From: Thalassoglobus neptunius
Lineage (GTDB): Bacteria > Planctomycetota > Planctomycetia > Planctomycetales > Planctomycetaceae
DNA length: 64,000 bases
Direction of reading: 5' to 3'
Assembly: GCF_007859735.1 (NCBI RefSeq)
Contig: NZ_SIHI01000001.1
Coordinates: 466,848-530,847 of the forward strand
Below, in pieces: positions 45,720 to 55,519 of this stretch. How positions within the stretch are numbered: the stretch's first letter is position 1; each line of letters begins with the position of its first letter. Both the position numbers and the translations under genes were made by a program. The notes beneath the pieces are model-generated. The model was not told the DNA's origin and made no database searches. It saw only the letters and a list, made by a program, of their open reading frames with translations.

Positions 45720-47282
45720 TTATTTCGTTTCCTTGGGTGTATCCTCTTTGCTGGCAACAGTTTCCGGTCGAAGTAGTGGGAGGAAAATGATGTCGCGGAT
45801 GCTGTGGCTGTTTGTCAGCAGCATCACAAGCCGATCGATCCCAATTCCCAGTCCGCCCGCCGGTGGCATCCCCACTTTGAGTGCAGAAATGAAATCGTGA
45901 TCCATCTTCGCCATCGAGTCTTCCTCCGGGAGACCTTCGAGTTGAGTGAGGAACAGCTGTTCTTGAAGCTTCGGATCATTGAGTTCTGTGTACGCATTCG
46001 CGAGTTCCATTCCGTGAACGAAGAGTTCGAAACGCTCGGCAATTTGCGGATCGCTTTGCTTGCGTTTGGTCAGCGGACAGATTGAGGCAGGGTAGTCCAT
46101 CACGAAAACTGGCCCCTCAAGGGCGTCTTCAACGCACGCTTCGAAGACTTCGCTGACAATCACGTCGGGATGAATGTGTCCGGATTCCATTTGAGCGAGG
46201 AATTCGGGTTTGATCGCTCCTTGAGCGCCGAGTTCCTGCGCTTTCTTTCGAACGGCATCTCCATCGGTCATTGAGCATCCGGCGTGCTGCTCGAAGAGTT
46301 CGGCGTACGTCTTACGCTGGAACGGAGGAGTGAAGTTGATTGTCTTGTCACCCCAGGGAAGAACCAGCCGTTCGTTTTCAACGTCCTTGCCTGAGGCTTT
46401 CAGGACGACTCGCGCAGCATCGGAGATGATGGCTTCGGTGAGGTCCATCATCGATTCGTAATTCCCGTACGCCTGATAGATCTCGATCATCGTGAATTCG
46501 GGATTGTGTGTCGCGTCGATTCCCTCATTTCGGAAGACACGACCAATCTCGTAAACACGTTCGATGCCGCCGACCATCAATCGCTTTAAGTGAAGCTCCA
46601 GTGCAATCCGGAGGTACAGATCAATGTCGAGGGCATTGTGATGAGTCGTGAATGGACGTGCGGCCGCTCCCCCGGCGATGGCGTGCAGAACTGGTGTTTC
46701 GACTTCGGTGAACTGCTGTTGTCCAAGGGTCGAACGCACTGAGTTGATAATCTGACTCCTCAGCACAAGTTTGTCTCGAACTCCTTCTGTGTAGATGAGG
46801 TCGAGTTCTCGATGGCGGAGCAGGGTTTCAACATCTGTCACTCCATGGTGTTTTTCGGGAGGCTGAGCGAGCGATTTGCAGAGCACTGTTAGCTCTTCAA
46901 CCCAGATCGAAATCTCTCCGGAGTCGGTTCGGCGCATCGATCCGTCGATCCCAATGAGATCTCCCAGATCGAGTTGCCCCATCAGTTCCCATTGTTCGGG
47001 AGACAAGTCTCCGCGCGAGAAGAGGAGTTGAATCTTCCCCGTTGCATCTTTGATGTCGAAGAACCGCAGCTTTCCTGCTTTTCGTCTCAGAACAATCCTG
47101 CCAGCGACGCGCACCTTCTCTCCGTTGACGCCGCTTTCCTCGGGGCATTCCTCTCGAGCCGAACTGATCGAAATGTGTCCGTCAAAACGCTGGCCAAATG
47201 GGTCGTGACCGAGTTCGACGATCTTGTTGAGTTTTTCGAGTCGGGCTTTTTCGAAACGATCGATCTTTTTTGGGTTCGCCAT
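45720..47282 (-). CDS. lysS: Lysyl-tRNA synthetase, class II
   Basis: The 520-residue class II enzyme has an N-terminal anticodon-binding OB fold ([19 protein letters not shown]) and the three class II motifs, including [40 protein letters not shown] and [16 protein letters not shown]. Normal length. It starts with ATG at 47282. csrA is the next gene downstream; the M16 protein is upstream with 258 bases between. Confidence 0.97.
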   Translation of the reverse strand: MANPKKIDRFEKARLEKLNKIVELGHDPFGQRFDGHISISSAREECPEESGVNGEKVRVAGRIVLRRKAGKLRFFDIKDATGKIQLLFSRGDLSPEQWELMGQLDLGDLIGIDGSMRRTDSGEISIWVEELTVLCKSLAQPPEKHHGVTDVETLLRHRELDLIYTEGVRDKLVLRSQIINSVRSTLGQQQFTEVETPVLHAIAGGAAARPFTTHHNALDIDLYLRIALELHLKRLMVGGIERVYEIGRVFRNEGIDATHNPEFTMIEIYQAYGNYESMMDLTEAIISDAARVVLKASGKDVENERLVLPWGDKTINFTPPFQRKTYAELFEQHAGCSMTDGDAVRKKAQELGAQGAIKPEFLAQMESGHIHPDVIVSEVFEACVEDALEGPVFVMDYPASICPLTKRKQSDPQIAERFELFVHGMELANAYTELNDPKLQEQLFLTQLEGLPEEDSMAKMDHDFISALKVGMPPAGGLGIGIDRLVMLLTNSHSIRDIIFLPLLRPETVASKEDTPKETK

Positions 47283-47540
47283 GAGTTTGACTTTTGTTTC
47301 GTTGAGTGAAGTACGCAGGACCCGATCAAGTGAGATTCGGTTCGCCCTGAACAGGACTTCAAGTTTCCTATGAGTCTTGTAATGGAAGCTGTTTTGAACT
47401 GATCAAATATTCAATGTTGGCTCGGGCTCTGTTGTGCGTGAGGCAGATCATTGATGCCACTGGCAGGTTTTCGTTGAACTCTGCTTCGATGAATGCTGCG
47501 TTTGCTTTTGGAAGCCGATTCAAACAGTAAGAAAGATGTT

Positions 47541-48779
47541 CTAGCTGTTGAGTTGCAACGGTTTGGCTCCGATTGTGAGGAGAGTCGGATCTTCCATCGG
47601 ATGCTTCTTCAGAAAGTCCTGGATCTGCTCAACGGTGATCGCTTCGACTTCTGAGTGAATTTCTTCCAGCGTTTTCACACGATGGAGATGAAACCAGTCT
47701 CTCGCGATCGAAGATGCCCGGGCACCGGTCGATTCCTGCTGCATAATGAGGGCGCTCTTGGCTCGTGCCTTACATCGGCGTAGCTCAGCGTCTTCGATGC
47801 CTTCACCGAGTTTGCGAATCTCTGTCATCATGACGTCCAGAGTTTCTTGTGCGCGTTCGGTTGTCGTTCCGGCGTATGCGAGAATTCGACCTTCTGTCAG
47901 AAGACTGTTGAGCGTGGCGTACACGGAATAGCAAAGTCCGCGTTTTTCTCGCACTTCGGTAAACAGTCGGGAGCTGCTTCCTCCACTGAGGATGCTGACC
48001 GCAGCCCAGGCTGTCAGATAATCGGGGCTTCCGTACTGAACACCGGGAAAGGCCAATCCGATATGAGTCTGTGTCGATTCGTGATCGATATGATGGATTC
48101 CGTTCGCGGCGGGAGTCACTTCAAACTGTGGCTCAGGAAGCGGTTGCCAGTCACCGAAGCAGGTTTCGATCGTTTCTCGAATTAGAGCAGGATCAACATT
48201 TCCGGCAACACCGATCAATGCTCCATTTGGGCGGACCTTTTGTCCGACATGGGAAACGAGATCGTCGTAGGTCAGTGACCGGATATCTTCCAGAGTTCCA
48301 TCGCTGGGACGTCCCCAAGGGGCGTCGTAGCAGAGTTTGCGGAGTTCGACGAAGACCTTTCGCTGCGGGTCATCTTCAATGGCGAGCAAACTCTGAAGAG
48401 TCCCGTTGATCATCGCCGGGAATTGATCTTCTGGCAGCAGAGGCTCTCGAAGAATCTTCGCGTAGATCGGAATCGCCTCCGCGACATTCTCAGCCAGCGC
48501 GGCACCTGAGAACGAGAGGAAATTCCACCCGGCACTGTCGTTTCCCTGAACCCCTAGCGAATCGAGGGCTGCAGTGATCTCGCGACTGGAACGTCCGCCA
48601 GCCCCACGGGTCATCAGATCCAGAGCGGCAGCTGCGGTTCCGTTTTTGCCGTTCGGTTCGTAAGCCACTCCAGCAGGTGTCATCAACGTAAAGGCCGCTG
48701 ATTGCACGTGTTTCATCTGCTCGATGAGAAGCGTGAGGCCGTTTTCCAGTTGGTGAACCTGAATTGATTGTTTGTGCAT
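47541..48779 (-). CDS. M16 peptidase-like protein without zinc motif
   Basis: The 412-residue product has the M16 layout: N-terminal domain with VHQLENGLTLLIEQMKHVQSA, the middle ALMTRGAGG-like segment, and C-terminal HIDHESTQTHIGLAFPGVQYG with VSILSGGSSSRLFTEVREKRGLCYSV. The catalytic HxxEH is absent; the position reads EPNGKNGTAAAALDLMTRG. M16 proteins often act in pairs of one active and one inactive chain, so this may be the inactive partner. No active partner is visible within the window. ATG 48779 is preferred; GTG 48806 would add nine residues. Confidence 0.85.
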   Translation of the reverse strand: MHKQSIQVHQLENGLTLLIEQMKHVQSAAFTLMTPAGVAYEPNGKNGTAAAALDLMTRGAGGRSSREITAALDSLGVQGNDSAGWNFLSFSGAALAENVAEAIPIYAKILREPLLPEDQFPAMINGTLQSLLAIEDDPQRKVFVELRKLCYDAPWGRPSDGTLEDIRSLTYDDLVSHVGQKVRPNGALIGVAGNVDPALIRETIETCFGDWQPLPEPQFEVTPAANGIHHIDHESTQTHIGLAFPGVQYGSPDYLTAWAAVSILSGGSSSRLFTEVREKRGLCYSVYATLNSLLTEGRILAYAGTTTERAQETLDVMMTEIRKLGEGIEDAELRRCKARAKSALIMQQESTGARASSIARDWFHLHRVKTLEEIHSEVEAITVEQIQDFLKKHPMEDPTLLTIGAKPLQLNS

Positions 48780-49209
48780 TGATTTCGAAAAGTGTTGAGG
48801 ACTCACGTGCTCGCGTCTGTCAGAGTTCTCGTCTGTGGAAGCGACGGATGAACAATTCAGCGAGCGAATGGCGAAGTGTAGGCGACAGATCGCAGAAATT
48901 CGAATGGTCCAGCGAGTTGATGGCGAACGAATTCGAGTATTTTCTGTTTAGACGTGCACTCGCTCGCACGAGCAAACTCAGCCTTTGACCTGATGAAAAA
49001 GTTCAAGCGAGTGCGCAGGAAAGAGCAACTTGCTCTGGAATTCTGTTCGGTCAGTCTCGCGAGCTGAGATCGCAGTTGGCTGCGGTCATCAATTGTTCGT
49101 TGTCTCAACCTCGTTCCGGATCACACTGGACCGCACCTTCACTCCGTCCCTACACTTCGGGTTGATCCTCAAAATACTTGTGCCCTTTTTCTGTTCAGGA
49201 AGTTCGCGG
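48780..49209. other. Divergent intergenic region
   Basis: 430 bases between the M16-like gene and glyS. It must hold both promoters. The in-frame extension of glyS to 49030 lacks a ribosome site. Confidence 0.5.
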
Positions 49210-50871
49210 ATGATGTCGCAGTCAGATCGGTCTGAGTTGATGGACAAGGTTGTTTCGCTTTGTAAGCGACGCGGTTTCATCTTTCAGGATTCGGAAATCT
49301 ACGGAGGCCAAAACGGATTTTGGGACTACGGACCACTCGGGACGGAACTCAAAAGAAACGTTCGAGAATCCTGGTGGCACGATATGGTCTCCGGGCACGA
49401 TCCCATCGATGCACCGGAAGGAGCCCCGCAAGCATTTCAAATGGTCGGTGTGGAAACGACGATCATTATGAATCCGCAAGTCTGGAAATGTAGCGGCCAT
49501 TACGATTTGTTTGTCGACAAAATGGTCGACTGCAAGGAAGCCAAGAAGCGCTATCGTCACGATCATGTGAACGGACGCTGGGTGACATCAAAGCGAAAAG
49601 CAGACGGAGACGCCGCTGAACCGAAGCGAGTTTTCGTGACCGCGGTCGGTGAAGAAGCGGAAATTCAAGACCGTGCGCTGAGCTACTTCGGTCTGAAAAA
49701 GAAGTACGTCGATCGTCTTGAGTGGGAAGGAGACATTCAAAGTCTGACAGAGATCCCTGTCGACGATTACTCGAGTGTCGTCGGCCCCGACGCTTCAGAA
49801 GCGGGAACGCTGACTGCTCCGCGTGATTTTAATCTGATGTTCCGCACGATTATCGGAGCACTCGGAACCGATGACGATGCGGCATTCCTCCGACCGGAAA
49901 CCGCTCAGGGGATTTTTGTCAACTTTAAGAACGTCGTCGACTCCAGCCGAGTGAAGTTGCCGCTAGGAATTTGTCAGATCGGAAAGAGTTTCCGAAACGA
50001 GATCACTCCTCGGAACTTTACGTTTCGATCTCGAGAATTCGAGCAAATGGAGATCGAGTTCTTCTGCCATCCGGATCAGTCGCAGGAGTGGTACACGTAT
50101 TGGCGAAATCGTCGTTTCGCGTGGTACACAAGCCTCGGAATTCAAAGCGAGAACCTGATCCTTCGAGAACATCACAAGGAGGAACTGGCGCACTATTCCG
50201 TCGGAACGGCGGATATCGAGTATGCGTTCCCATTTCTTCCGGAAGGAGATTATGGCGAACTCGAAGGAGTCGCCCATCGCGGAGACTTCGATCTTCGATC
50301 GCATATGGAAGGCAAGCTCAAAGCGACCGATGAGGGAACGCTTGAAGTGGAACTGAATGAACATGGTCAGCCGAAGTATCGTGGATCCGGAAAAGATCTG
50401 ACGTACTTCGACGATCAGATTCGCGAGCGATTTATTCCTCACGTGATCGAACCGTCAGCCGGTGCCGACCGCGCTACCTTGGCGTTTCTCTGCGAAGCAT
50501 ACTTCGAGGACAAGCAGCCCGACGAAAAAGGAAAAATGCAAAGCCGCGTCGTGATGCGTTTTCATCCGCGTTTGGCTCCGATCAAGGCAGCTGTCTTTCC
50601 GCTCGTCAAAAAGGATGGTCAGCCGGAGAAGGCCAAAGAGATTTACCGAGCCCTCAAAGCCGCCGGAATTGCAGCCACATACGATGAACAGGCAGCGATT
50701 GGACGTCGATATCGTCGGCAGGATGAAATCGGCACTCCCTGGTGTTTGACTGTCGATGGAGAAACTCTCGAGAACGGCACGGTCACAATTCGAGATCGGG
50801 ATTCGCTGGAGCAGACGCGAATTTCCGTCGACGACGTTGTTGACGAGATTTCAAAGCGTCTTCGAGCGTAG
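49210..50871 (+). CDS. glyS: Glycyl-tRNA synthetase, single-chain type
   Basis: The 553-residue class II enzyme of the alpha2 (eukaryotic/archaeal-like) type. It has the FIFQDSEIYGGQNGFWDYGP start, FLRPETAQGIFVNFKNV, GKSFRNEITPRNFTFRSREFEQME (motif 2) and VIEPSAGADRATLAFL (motif 3), with anticodon domain LAPIKAAVFPLVKKDGQPEKA. Residues about 115-200 form a long insertion with KRVFVTAVGEEAEIQDRALS. AGGAAG precedes the ATG at 49210. A hairpin follows the stop. Confidence 0.95.
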   Translation: MMSQSDRSELMDKVVSLCKRRGFIFQDSEIYGGQNGFWDYGPLGTELKRNVRESWWHDMVSGHDPIDAPEGAPQAFQMVGVETTIIMNPQVWKCSGHYDLFVDKMVDCKEAKKRYRHDHVNGRWVTSKRKADGDAAEPKRVFVTAVGEEAEIQDRALSYFGLKKKYVDRLEWEGDIQSLTEIPVDDYSSVVGPDASEAGTLTAPRDFNLMFRTIIGALGTDDDAAFLRPETAQGIFVNFKNVVDSSRVKLPLGICQIGKSFRNEITPRNFTFRSREFEQMEIEFFCHPDQSQEWYTYWRNRRFAWYTSLGIQSENLILREHHKEELAHYSVGTADIEYAFPFLPEGDYGELEGVAHRGDFDLRSHMEGKLKATDEGTLEVELNEHGQPKYRGSGKDLTYFDDQIRERFIPHVIEPSAGADRATLAFLCEAYFEDKQPDEKGKMQSRVVMRFHPRLAPIKAAVFPLVKKDGQPEKAKEIYRALKAAGIAATYDEQAAIGRRYRRQDEIGTPWCLTVDGETLENGTVTIRDRDSLEQTRISVDDVVDEISKRLRA

Positions 50872-50876
50872 CGGTT

Positions 50877-50906
50877 TTCTTGCGGCGTTTCGTTCTGTCG
50901 CAAGAA
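50877..50906. terminator. Hairpin just after glyS
   Basis: TTCTTGCG pairs with CGCAAGAA around a 14-base loop, beginning 6 bases after the glyS stop. It lacks a T run, so intrinsic termination is uncertain. Confidence 0.4.
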
Positions 50907-51365
50907 TCATCGAGTGAATTTCGAGATGGTTTTCGCGACGCGACGTCCGCTTGTTGTTACCCGAAGTGTTGTTGCTACCCGCAGCATTGTGGGTCAAGAA
51001 AAGACCATTCGCCCCGTGTTGAATCCATTCTTCACACTCGGGGCGAATGGGGTTGTGGCCGGAGGAAGGATAGACCCAGCCACAATTCTTAAACAGCCGA
51101 TCCTGGCTGTATATCCGCGAGCCCAGTAGCAAGCGGAAATTCAATCGTCACTTCAGTCGTTGAAGTAACGGCGTATTCGTGAAGCGACCGATCGATGCTC
51201 GATTCGTGCGTCGGAGGTCAACCAGAAATCGGGTTGAAGGATCCGGAGTCGAGACGACAGTGTACGTTTGAGTAGTGATGGTTGCGCATGGCCTGACGAC
51301 CACAATGATGAATCGGAAACTTGAGAAGGAGGAGGGCTCTGTCTCGGGAAACCGACACAGAGGCA

Positions 51366-51491
51366 ATGCGGATGTGCTCCATGACCTTGGCTCATCGACT
51401 TCGGCAATGGGAAAGCGAGCTTCCGTGCCGTGTCAGTCACCAGTGTCTGAAGTGTCAAGGTATGTGGAAACATTCCGATCACCAAGGCTGA
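51366..51491 (+). other. Short Cys/His-rich reading frame in possible repeat
   Basis: A 41-codon frame reading MRMCSMTLAHRLRQWESELP then CRVSHQCLKCQGMWKHSDHQG. GAAGGAGGAGGG lies about 30 bases upstream, too far for ordinary spacing. The opposite strand is also open in a long frame. The open frames on both strands argue for a conserved DNA or RNA element rather than a gene. Confidence 0.3.
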
Positions 51492-51672
51492 ATTTGCATT
51501 CATCACCTTCAACGAGTCCCCACATCGACCAAGATTATTCAGGGAGAGAATTTCGTCAAGCACAGTCGGGCGCAAAATCGTTCTGAGGCTGTTGATGAAC
51601 GACGCAGGTTCCACGGACTGTAGGGATTGAGTCTTTCTCCTTTTTTGAGAATCATATTGATGGCGCGAGCAG

Positions 51673-52830
51673 TCAACGCGGTTCGTTGAACATTTGATCA
51701 GAAAGCAGACGTCCATAAAGTTGCTCGTACAATGACGCTGTTCGCTTCCACGTAAAGTTTTTTCGCACAAGATTTTGCGCGTTCGATCCAAGCTGTCGAC
51801 CCAGTTCGGGATCAGTCAGGATCTGAAGGCAGGCCCCGGCGATCTCCGGAGCTGCTCCGATCGGCACCAGAATACCAGTCAGGTTCGATTCGATTACGTC
51901 CGGGACCCCTTCAACCTCAGTCGCCACCACCGGCAGGCCGCACTCCATGGCCTGAAGGACGACGTTCGGCATTCCCTCCCACAACGAAGAGAGGACAAAG
52001 AGGTCGGCCTGCTGCATGAGGGTTGTCAGATCGGAACGAAACCCCGCAAGAGTGACGGAACCGTCGAGCTTCAGGTGTCGGATTTGCGCTTCGAGTTCCT
52101 GCCGTTGAGGGCCTTCCCCGGCAATGATGAGATGAACGTCGGAGTGCGTTTCTCGAACGGTTCGGAATGCCTCCAGGAGATCCGGAAAGCCTTTCTGCGG
52201 GTGCAGCCGACCAGCCGCAAGAACGATTGGCGCCTCCGGTGCAATTCCGAATTCTTCGCGGATCGAATGAGTCGGTGTCGATGGAGCGATTTCGGTGACG
52301 CCGTTGGGAATCACTGTGACCTCATGAGGATTCAGAGAGAGCTCCTGTGTCACGAAGTCCGCGACTCCCCGGCTGACACAAACGTGATGATGGACCCATC
52401 GTCGAGTCAGGCGGTCTACTCTCAAGTGCCAGTGACGTCCCCGCTCAGCTACGCGGTGGCCTGCTATTCGGGCCGGGATTCTGGCGCGTGCTCCAGCGAG
52501 CCGGCTGGCAATGTTTCCGTGAAAAAGAAAGCCTTGAATGATGTCCGGCCGGAACTCTTTCAAATCTTTTGTCAGCCACGGAATGATCGTGAGATCAAAG
52601 CGGCGTGAACGTGTTCGGCATTTCACGTCGATGCCGAGTCGTTCGAACTCCTCGACAAGTTCTCCCCGTTCGCTGAGGCAATAGACGCGCGGCGTCCATC
52701 GAGTTTTATCGAGTCTCGTCACCAATTCCAACAGAGCTCTCTCAGCGCCGCCGTTGTCCAGATCGGTAATGCAGAATGCAATTTTCCGAGGCGGAGTCAT
52801 CTCAGTCGGAGCGGAAGAGGGTTCTTGCAT
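51673..52830 (-). CDS. Glycosyltransferase family 4
   Basis: The 385-residue GT-B enzyme has N-terminal ITDLDNGGAERALLELV and the C-terminal donor domain with AAGRLHPQKGFPDLLEAF, LIIAGEGPQRQELEAQI and LSSLWEGMPNVVLQAMECGLPVVAT (E-x7-E). It transfers a sugar from a nucleotide donor to a glycan or lipid at the inner membrane. ATG 52830 is preferred to TTG 52839. It stands alone, so the acceptor is unknown. Confidence 0.92.
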   Translation of the reverse strand: MQEPSSAPTEMTPPRKIAFCITDLDNGGAERALLELVTRLDKTRWTPRVYCLSERGELVEEFERLGIDVKCRTRSRRFDLTIIPWLTKDLKEFRPDIIQGFLFHGNIASRLAGARARIPARIAGHRVAERGRHWHLRVDRLTRRWVHHHVCVSRGVADFVTQELSLNPHEVTVIPNGVTEIAPSTPTHSIREEFGIAPEAPIVLAAGRLHPQKGFPDLLEAFRTVRETHSDVHLIIAGEGPQRQELEAQIRHLKLDGSVTLAGFRSDLTTLMQQADLFVLSSLWEGMPNVVLQAMECGLPVVATEVEGVPDVIESNLTGILVPIGAAPEIAGACLQILTDPELGRQLGSNAQNLVRKNFTWKRTASLYEQLYGRLLSDQMFNEPR

Positions 52831-53054
52831 CGAGTTCAAATTGCCTGTCGGGACAGCGGGCCGTTAGTCCATGCGATTAAAGTCGTCGGCTGTTTCGAAA
52901 ACGTGACGGCTCGCAGAATCAACGATTCCTTCTAGAATTGATCGACTCGTTGTGTGAGTGTCGTCCCGAAGGATTCTTCGGGCAAAGTGATTCAGTAGTT
53001 GCTGCGGTTGTACAGCGTGCCTTTTAAGACTGGGGCTATTGAGACTGGGAAACA

Positions 53055-53795
53055 ATGATTCTGTCAGGCAGAAATGCGATTGTCACGGGCGGCGCGGTTC
53101 GAATCGGTCGAGAAATCGGACGTTCACTCGCGAAGTCTGGTGTGAATGTCTGCGTTCACTACGGAACTTCCGAAGATGAAGCTCAGGCAGCGGTCGATGA
53201 ATTCACGAGTCTCGGTGTTCAGTCAATGAAGGTCTCGGCTGACCTTGGGCATCCAGTCGATGCTTCCCGAGCAATTTTTTCGGCAGCGCGATCAGCCCTT
53301 GGAGAAATTACTCTGCTCGTGAATTGCGCAGCAATTTTCGAGCCGGGCAGTCTCGCGTCGACAACTCTTCATGCATGGGAACGGCACTCGAGCATCAACC
53401 TCATGGCTCCGTTCTTTCTCACTCAGGAGCTTGTGAACAATTTGAAAAACGAAACAGCTGCGGTTGTGAATCTTATCGATTGGCGTGGAACGACTCCGGT
53501 CGCTGGTCATTGTGCCTACACGATGTCCAAGGCCGGACTGGCGGCGCAGACGAAAATTCTGGCTCAGGAACTTGGGCCATCAGTCAGAGTCAACGGAGTG
53601 GCACCGGGGGCGATTCTGCCTGCTCCGGGGGAATCGCAAAGTGAGTTTGAAGCAAAGGCCAAGCTGAATCCCCTCAATCAAACAGGGGGGCCGGAGATGA
53701 TTGCCGAAGCTGTTGTGTTCTTGCTGGGCTCCGACTTTATCACTGGAGAAATCCTGCATGTGACCGGAGGGCAACAACTCACGGTTTCAAATTGA
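53055..53795 (+). CDS. Short-chain dehydrogenase, pteridine-reductase/FolM-like
   Basis: The 246-residue SDR has the nucleotide motif VTGGAVRIGREIGRSL and NCAAIF, with the catalytic Tyr-x3-Lys in AYTMSKAGL. GGAVRIG and CVHYG resemble pteridine reductase/FolM, which reduce dihydromonapterin or dihydrofolate. The folB and folK genes follow, which supports a role in pterin/folate reduction; a fatty acid or sugar reductase is the alternative. The expected catalytic Ser position reads NLIDWRG, so it is non-typical. Confidence 0.85.
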   Translation: MILSGRNAIVTGGAVRIGREIGRSLAKSGVNVCVHYGTSEDEAQAAVDEFTSLGVQSMKVSADLGHPVDASRAIFSAARSALGEITLLVNCAAIFEPGSLASTTLHAWERHSSINLMAPFFLTQELVNNLKNETAAVVNLIDWRGTTPVAGHCAYTMSKAGLAAQTKILAQELGPSVRVNGVAPGAILPAPGESQSEFEAKAKLNPLNQTGGPEMIAEAVVFLLGSDFITGEILHVTGGQQLTVSN

Positions 53796-53913
53796 GTCAC
53801 CGAAATCGAGAATCTGGCATTCTGGGGATGCCGTCGCTTGAGATGCGGTCAAAATACGGAAGTTCCGAAGGAACAGTGAGGAAGTTTCCTCCCATTGCGT
53901 TCGAGATAGGTGG

Positions 53914-54288
53914 ATGATGGCGGATTACATTGAGATTAAAGACTTGCTCGTGCGCACGATTATCGGTGTGAATGCCGAAGAACGGGAGAAGCGTCAGGAC
54001 GTTCTCATCAATCTGAAATTTGAAGTCGATCTCCGGGCTGCGGGCGAGTCAGACAGCATGAACGATGCTGTGAACTACAAGACGATTTGCAAACAGGTTT
54101 TGCAGTTCACCGAGGCGTCCAGTTTTCTACTGGTTGAAAAACTCGCGGCTGAAATCGCTTGGATCTGTTTGTCGGATTCCCGAGTGGAGCGAGTCTGGGT
54201 GACTGTCGAAAAGCCGGGGGCACTCCGTTTCTCTCGATCCGTTGGAGTCACCATCGAGCGGACTCAAAAGGATCGAGCAAGCCGATGA
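53914..54288 (+). CDS. folB: Dihydroneopterin aldolase
   Basis: The 124-residue enzyme converts dihydroneopterin to hydroxymethyl-dihydropterin. It has IEIKDLLVRTIIGVNAEERE, DAVNYKTICKQV, LVEKLAAEIAW and VWVTVEKPGAL. Two adjacent ATG codons (53914, 53917) are possible starts, with AGG just upstream. Its stop overlaps folK by 4 bases, so both are coupled. Confidence 0.93.
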   Translation: MMADYIEIKDLLVRTIIGVNAEEREKRQDVLINLKFEVDLRAAGESDSMNDAVNYKTICKQVLQFTEASSFLLVEKLAAEIAWICLSDSRVERVWVTVEKPGALRFSRSVGVTIERTQKDRASR

Positions 54289-54851
54289 GCGATCTCCCGG
54301 ACGGCCCCTCCACTCATCGCGTTTTCGTAACCCTGGGGTCCAACATTAACCCACAGAAAAACTTGCCCGCTGCGGTTCAGCAGTTGAGCGAATTCGTGAA
54401 TCTGTTGAGAGTCTCTTCTGTCTGGATTTCTTCACCGGTCGGATTTCTCGATCAGCCCGAGTTCGCAAATGCGGCGGTTCTGGTCGAAACAAACCTGTCT
54501 CCTCGGGACTTTAAGTTCCAGGTGCTTCGTGAGATTGAATCAAACCTTGGGAGAGTTCGAGATCCGTCGAACAAGAACGGACCACGGACTATCGATCTGG
54601 ACATTGCCTTCTTCGGAAACTCTGTCATCTGCGAAGAAGGGTTGGTGATCCCGGATCAGGAGATCTCCGAGCTTCCGTTTCTGTCGCGTCCGCTTTGTGA
54701 GCTTGATCCGGAGTTCGTGCATCCTCAGCTGAACATCCGTCTTCGGGATCTTGATGAACAGGTCGCGGGGCAGGGCGATCTCAAACGCAGCGACAGCATT
54801 GATCTTCTGGACGGCGGGAATTCCTCTCTCGTCAAAAGAAATGAGAAGTGA
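54285..54851 (+). CDS. folK: 2-amino-4-hydroxy-6-hydroxymethyldihydropteridine diphosphokinase
   Basis: The 188-residue HPPK adds diphosphate to hydroxymethyl-dihydropterin. It has VFVTLGSNINPQKNL, SPVGFLDQPEFANAAVLVET and the RxxGPRxxDxDxxF-like NKNGPRTIDLDIAFFG motif. It starts inside the folB stop (ATGA at 54285-54288). With the SDR and folB it forms a folate operon; folP is elsewhere at 41.2-42.0 kb. Confidence 0.94.
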   Translation: MSDLPDGPSTHRVFVTLGSNINPQKNLPAAVQQLSEFVNLLRVSSVWISSPVGFLDQPEFANAAVLVETNLSPRDFKFQVLREIESNLGRVRDPSNKNGPRTIDLDIAFFGNSVICEEGLVIPDQEISELPFLSRPLCELDPEFVHPQLNIRLRDLDEQVAGQGDLKRSDSIDLLDGGNSSLVKRNEK

Positions 54852-54934
54852 ATTGAAAACTGAATGTTGGATGCACAGAATTGGATTGAAGTGAGAAGAC
54901 ATTCCTCGTTTTGAATCTGCTGTTGAGAAAAACA

Positions 54935-55519
54935 ATGAGAGCTCTCCATATTTGTCTCGGACTCCTGTGTGTGCCGATCTTCCAGTTGTCCAGTTCGTTG
55001 GTCTCTGCCGATGAACCTGCCGCTGGCGAAAAAACGGTTGAAGTGAAGGCACAGGATCTGAAGCTGACCGTTCCCGCCTCGTGGAAAAAACAGCAACCTT
55101 CCAACAATTTGCGTCTTCTGCAGTTCGAAATCCCTTCCGCTGAAGAAGGGAAAGACTCCATCGAATTCGTGGTGTTTCCTCCATTCGGAGGATCGGTCAG
55201 CGACAATGTTCGGCGATGGATCGACCAGTTCGAGTCCGGAGATCGGAAAGTCACGACCGTTCAGGGAGAATCGCCCCAAGGGAAATACGTTCTTGTGGAC
55301 CTGTCCGGAACCTACAAGAAGCCGGACGGACCACCCATTTTGCGTCGAACGACACCGACCCCGGATTACCGAATGGTTGCCGTGATGCTGGCTTCGAAAT
55401 CGGGCGGAAATTACTTCCTGAAGATGGTGGGACCGTCAGAATCGGTCTCGAATCAGATCGAAGCGTTTCGCAAGTCTTACGGGGCAGATAAGGCGTCCGA
55501 AGCACCGTACGCACTATAA
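54935..55519 (+). CDS. Secreted protein of unknown function
   Basis: The 194-residue product has a signal peptide (ALHICLGLLCVPIFQLSSSL, cut near SADE). The mature part is beta-rich: LKLTVPASWKKQQPSNNLRL, DSIEFVVFPPFGG, GKYVLVDLSGTYKK and a tail ending in charged residues. This kind of short exported protein recurs in Planctomycetes without known function. The ATG at 54935 is preferred to an upstream TTG at 54911. No clear neighbour relation. Confidence 0.75.
   Translation: MRALHICLGLLCVPIFQLSSSLVSADEPAAGEKTVEVKAQDLKLTVPASWKKQQPSNNLRLLQFEIPSAEEGKDSIEFVVFPPFGGSVSDNVRRWIDQFESGDRKVTTVQGESPQGKYVLVDLSGTYKKPDGPPILRRTTPTPDYRMVAVMLASKSGGNYFLKMVGPSESVSNQIEAFRKSYGADKASEAPYAL

Larger units (their letters stand above)
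50872..51672. other. Long intergenic region with repeat-like part
   Basis: 801 bases without a clear gene. It includes a hairpin at 50877-50906, an inverted repeat CCATTCGCCCC/GGGGCGAATGG at 51005-51050, and a segment near 51321-51491 encoding a Cys/His-rich 41-codon frame. The last may be part of a multicopy element. Confidence 0.5.

Noticed and set aside
51153-51791. Reverse 212-codon open frame overlapping the glycosyltransferase start
   Set aside because: Composition is not protein-like, there is no ribosome site, and it overlaps the glycosyltransferase C-terminal coding region.
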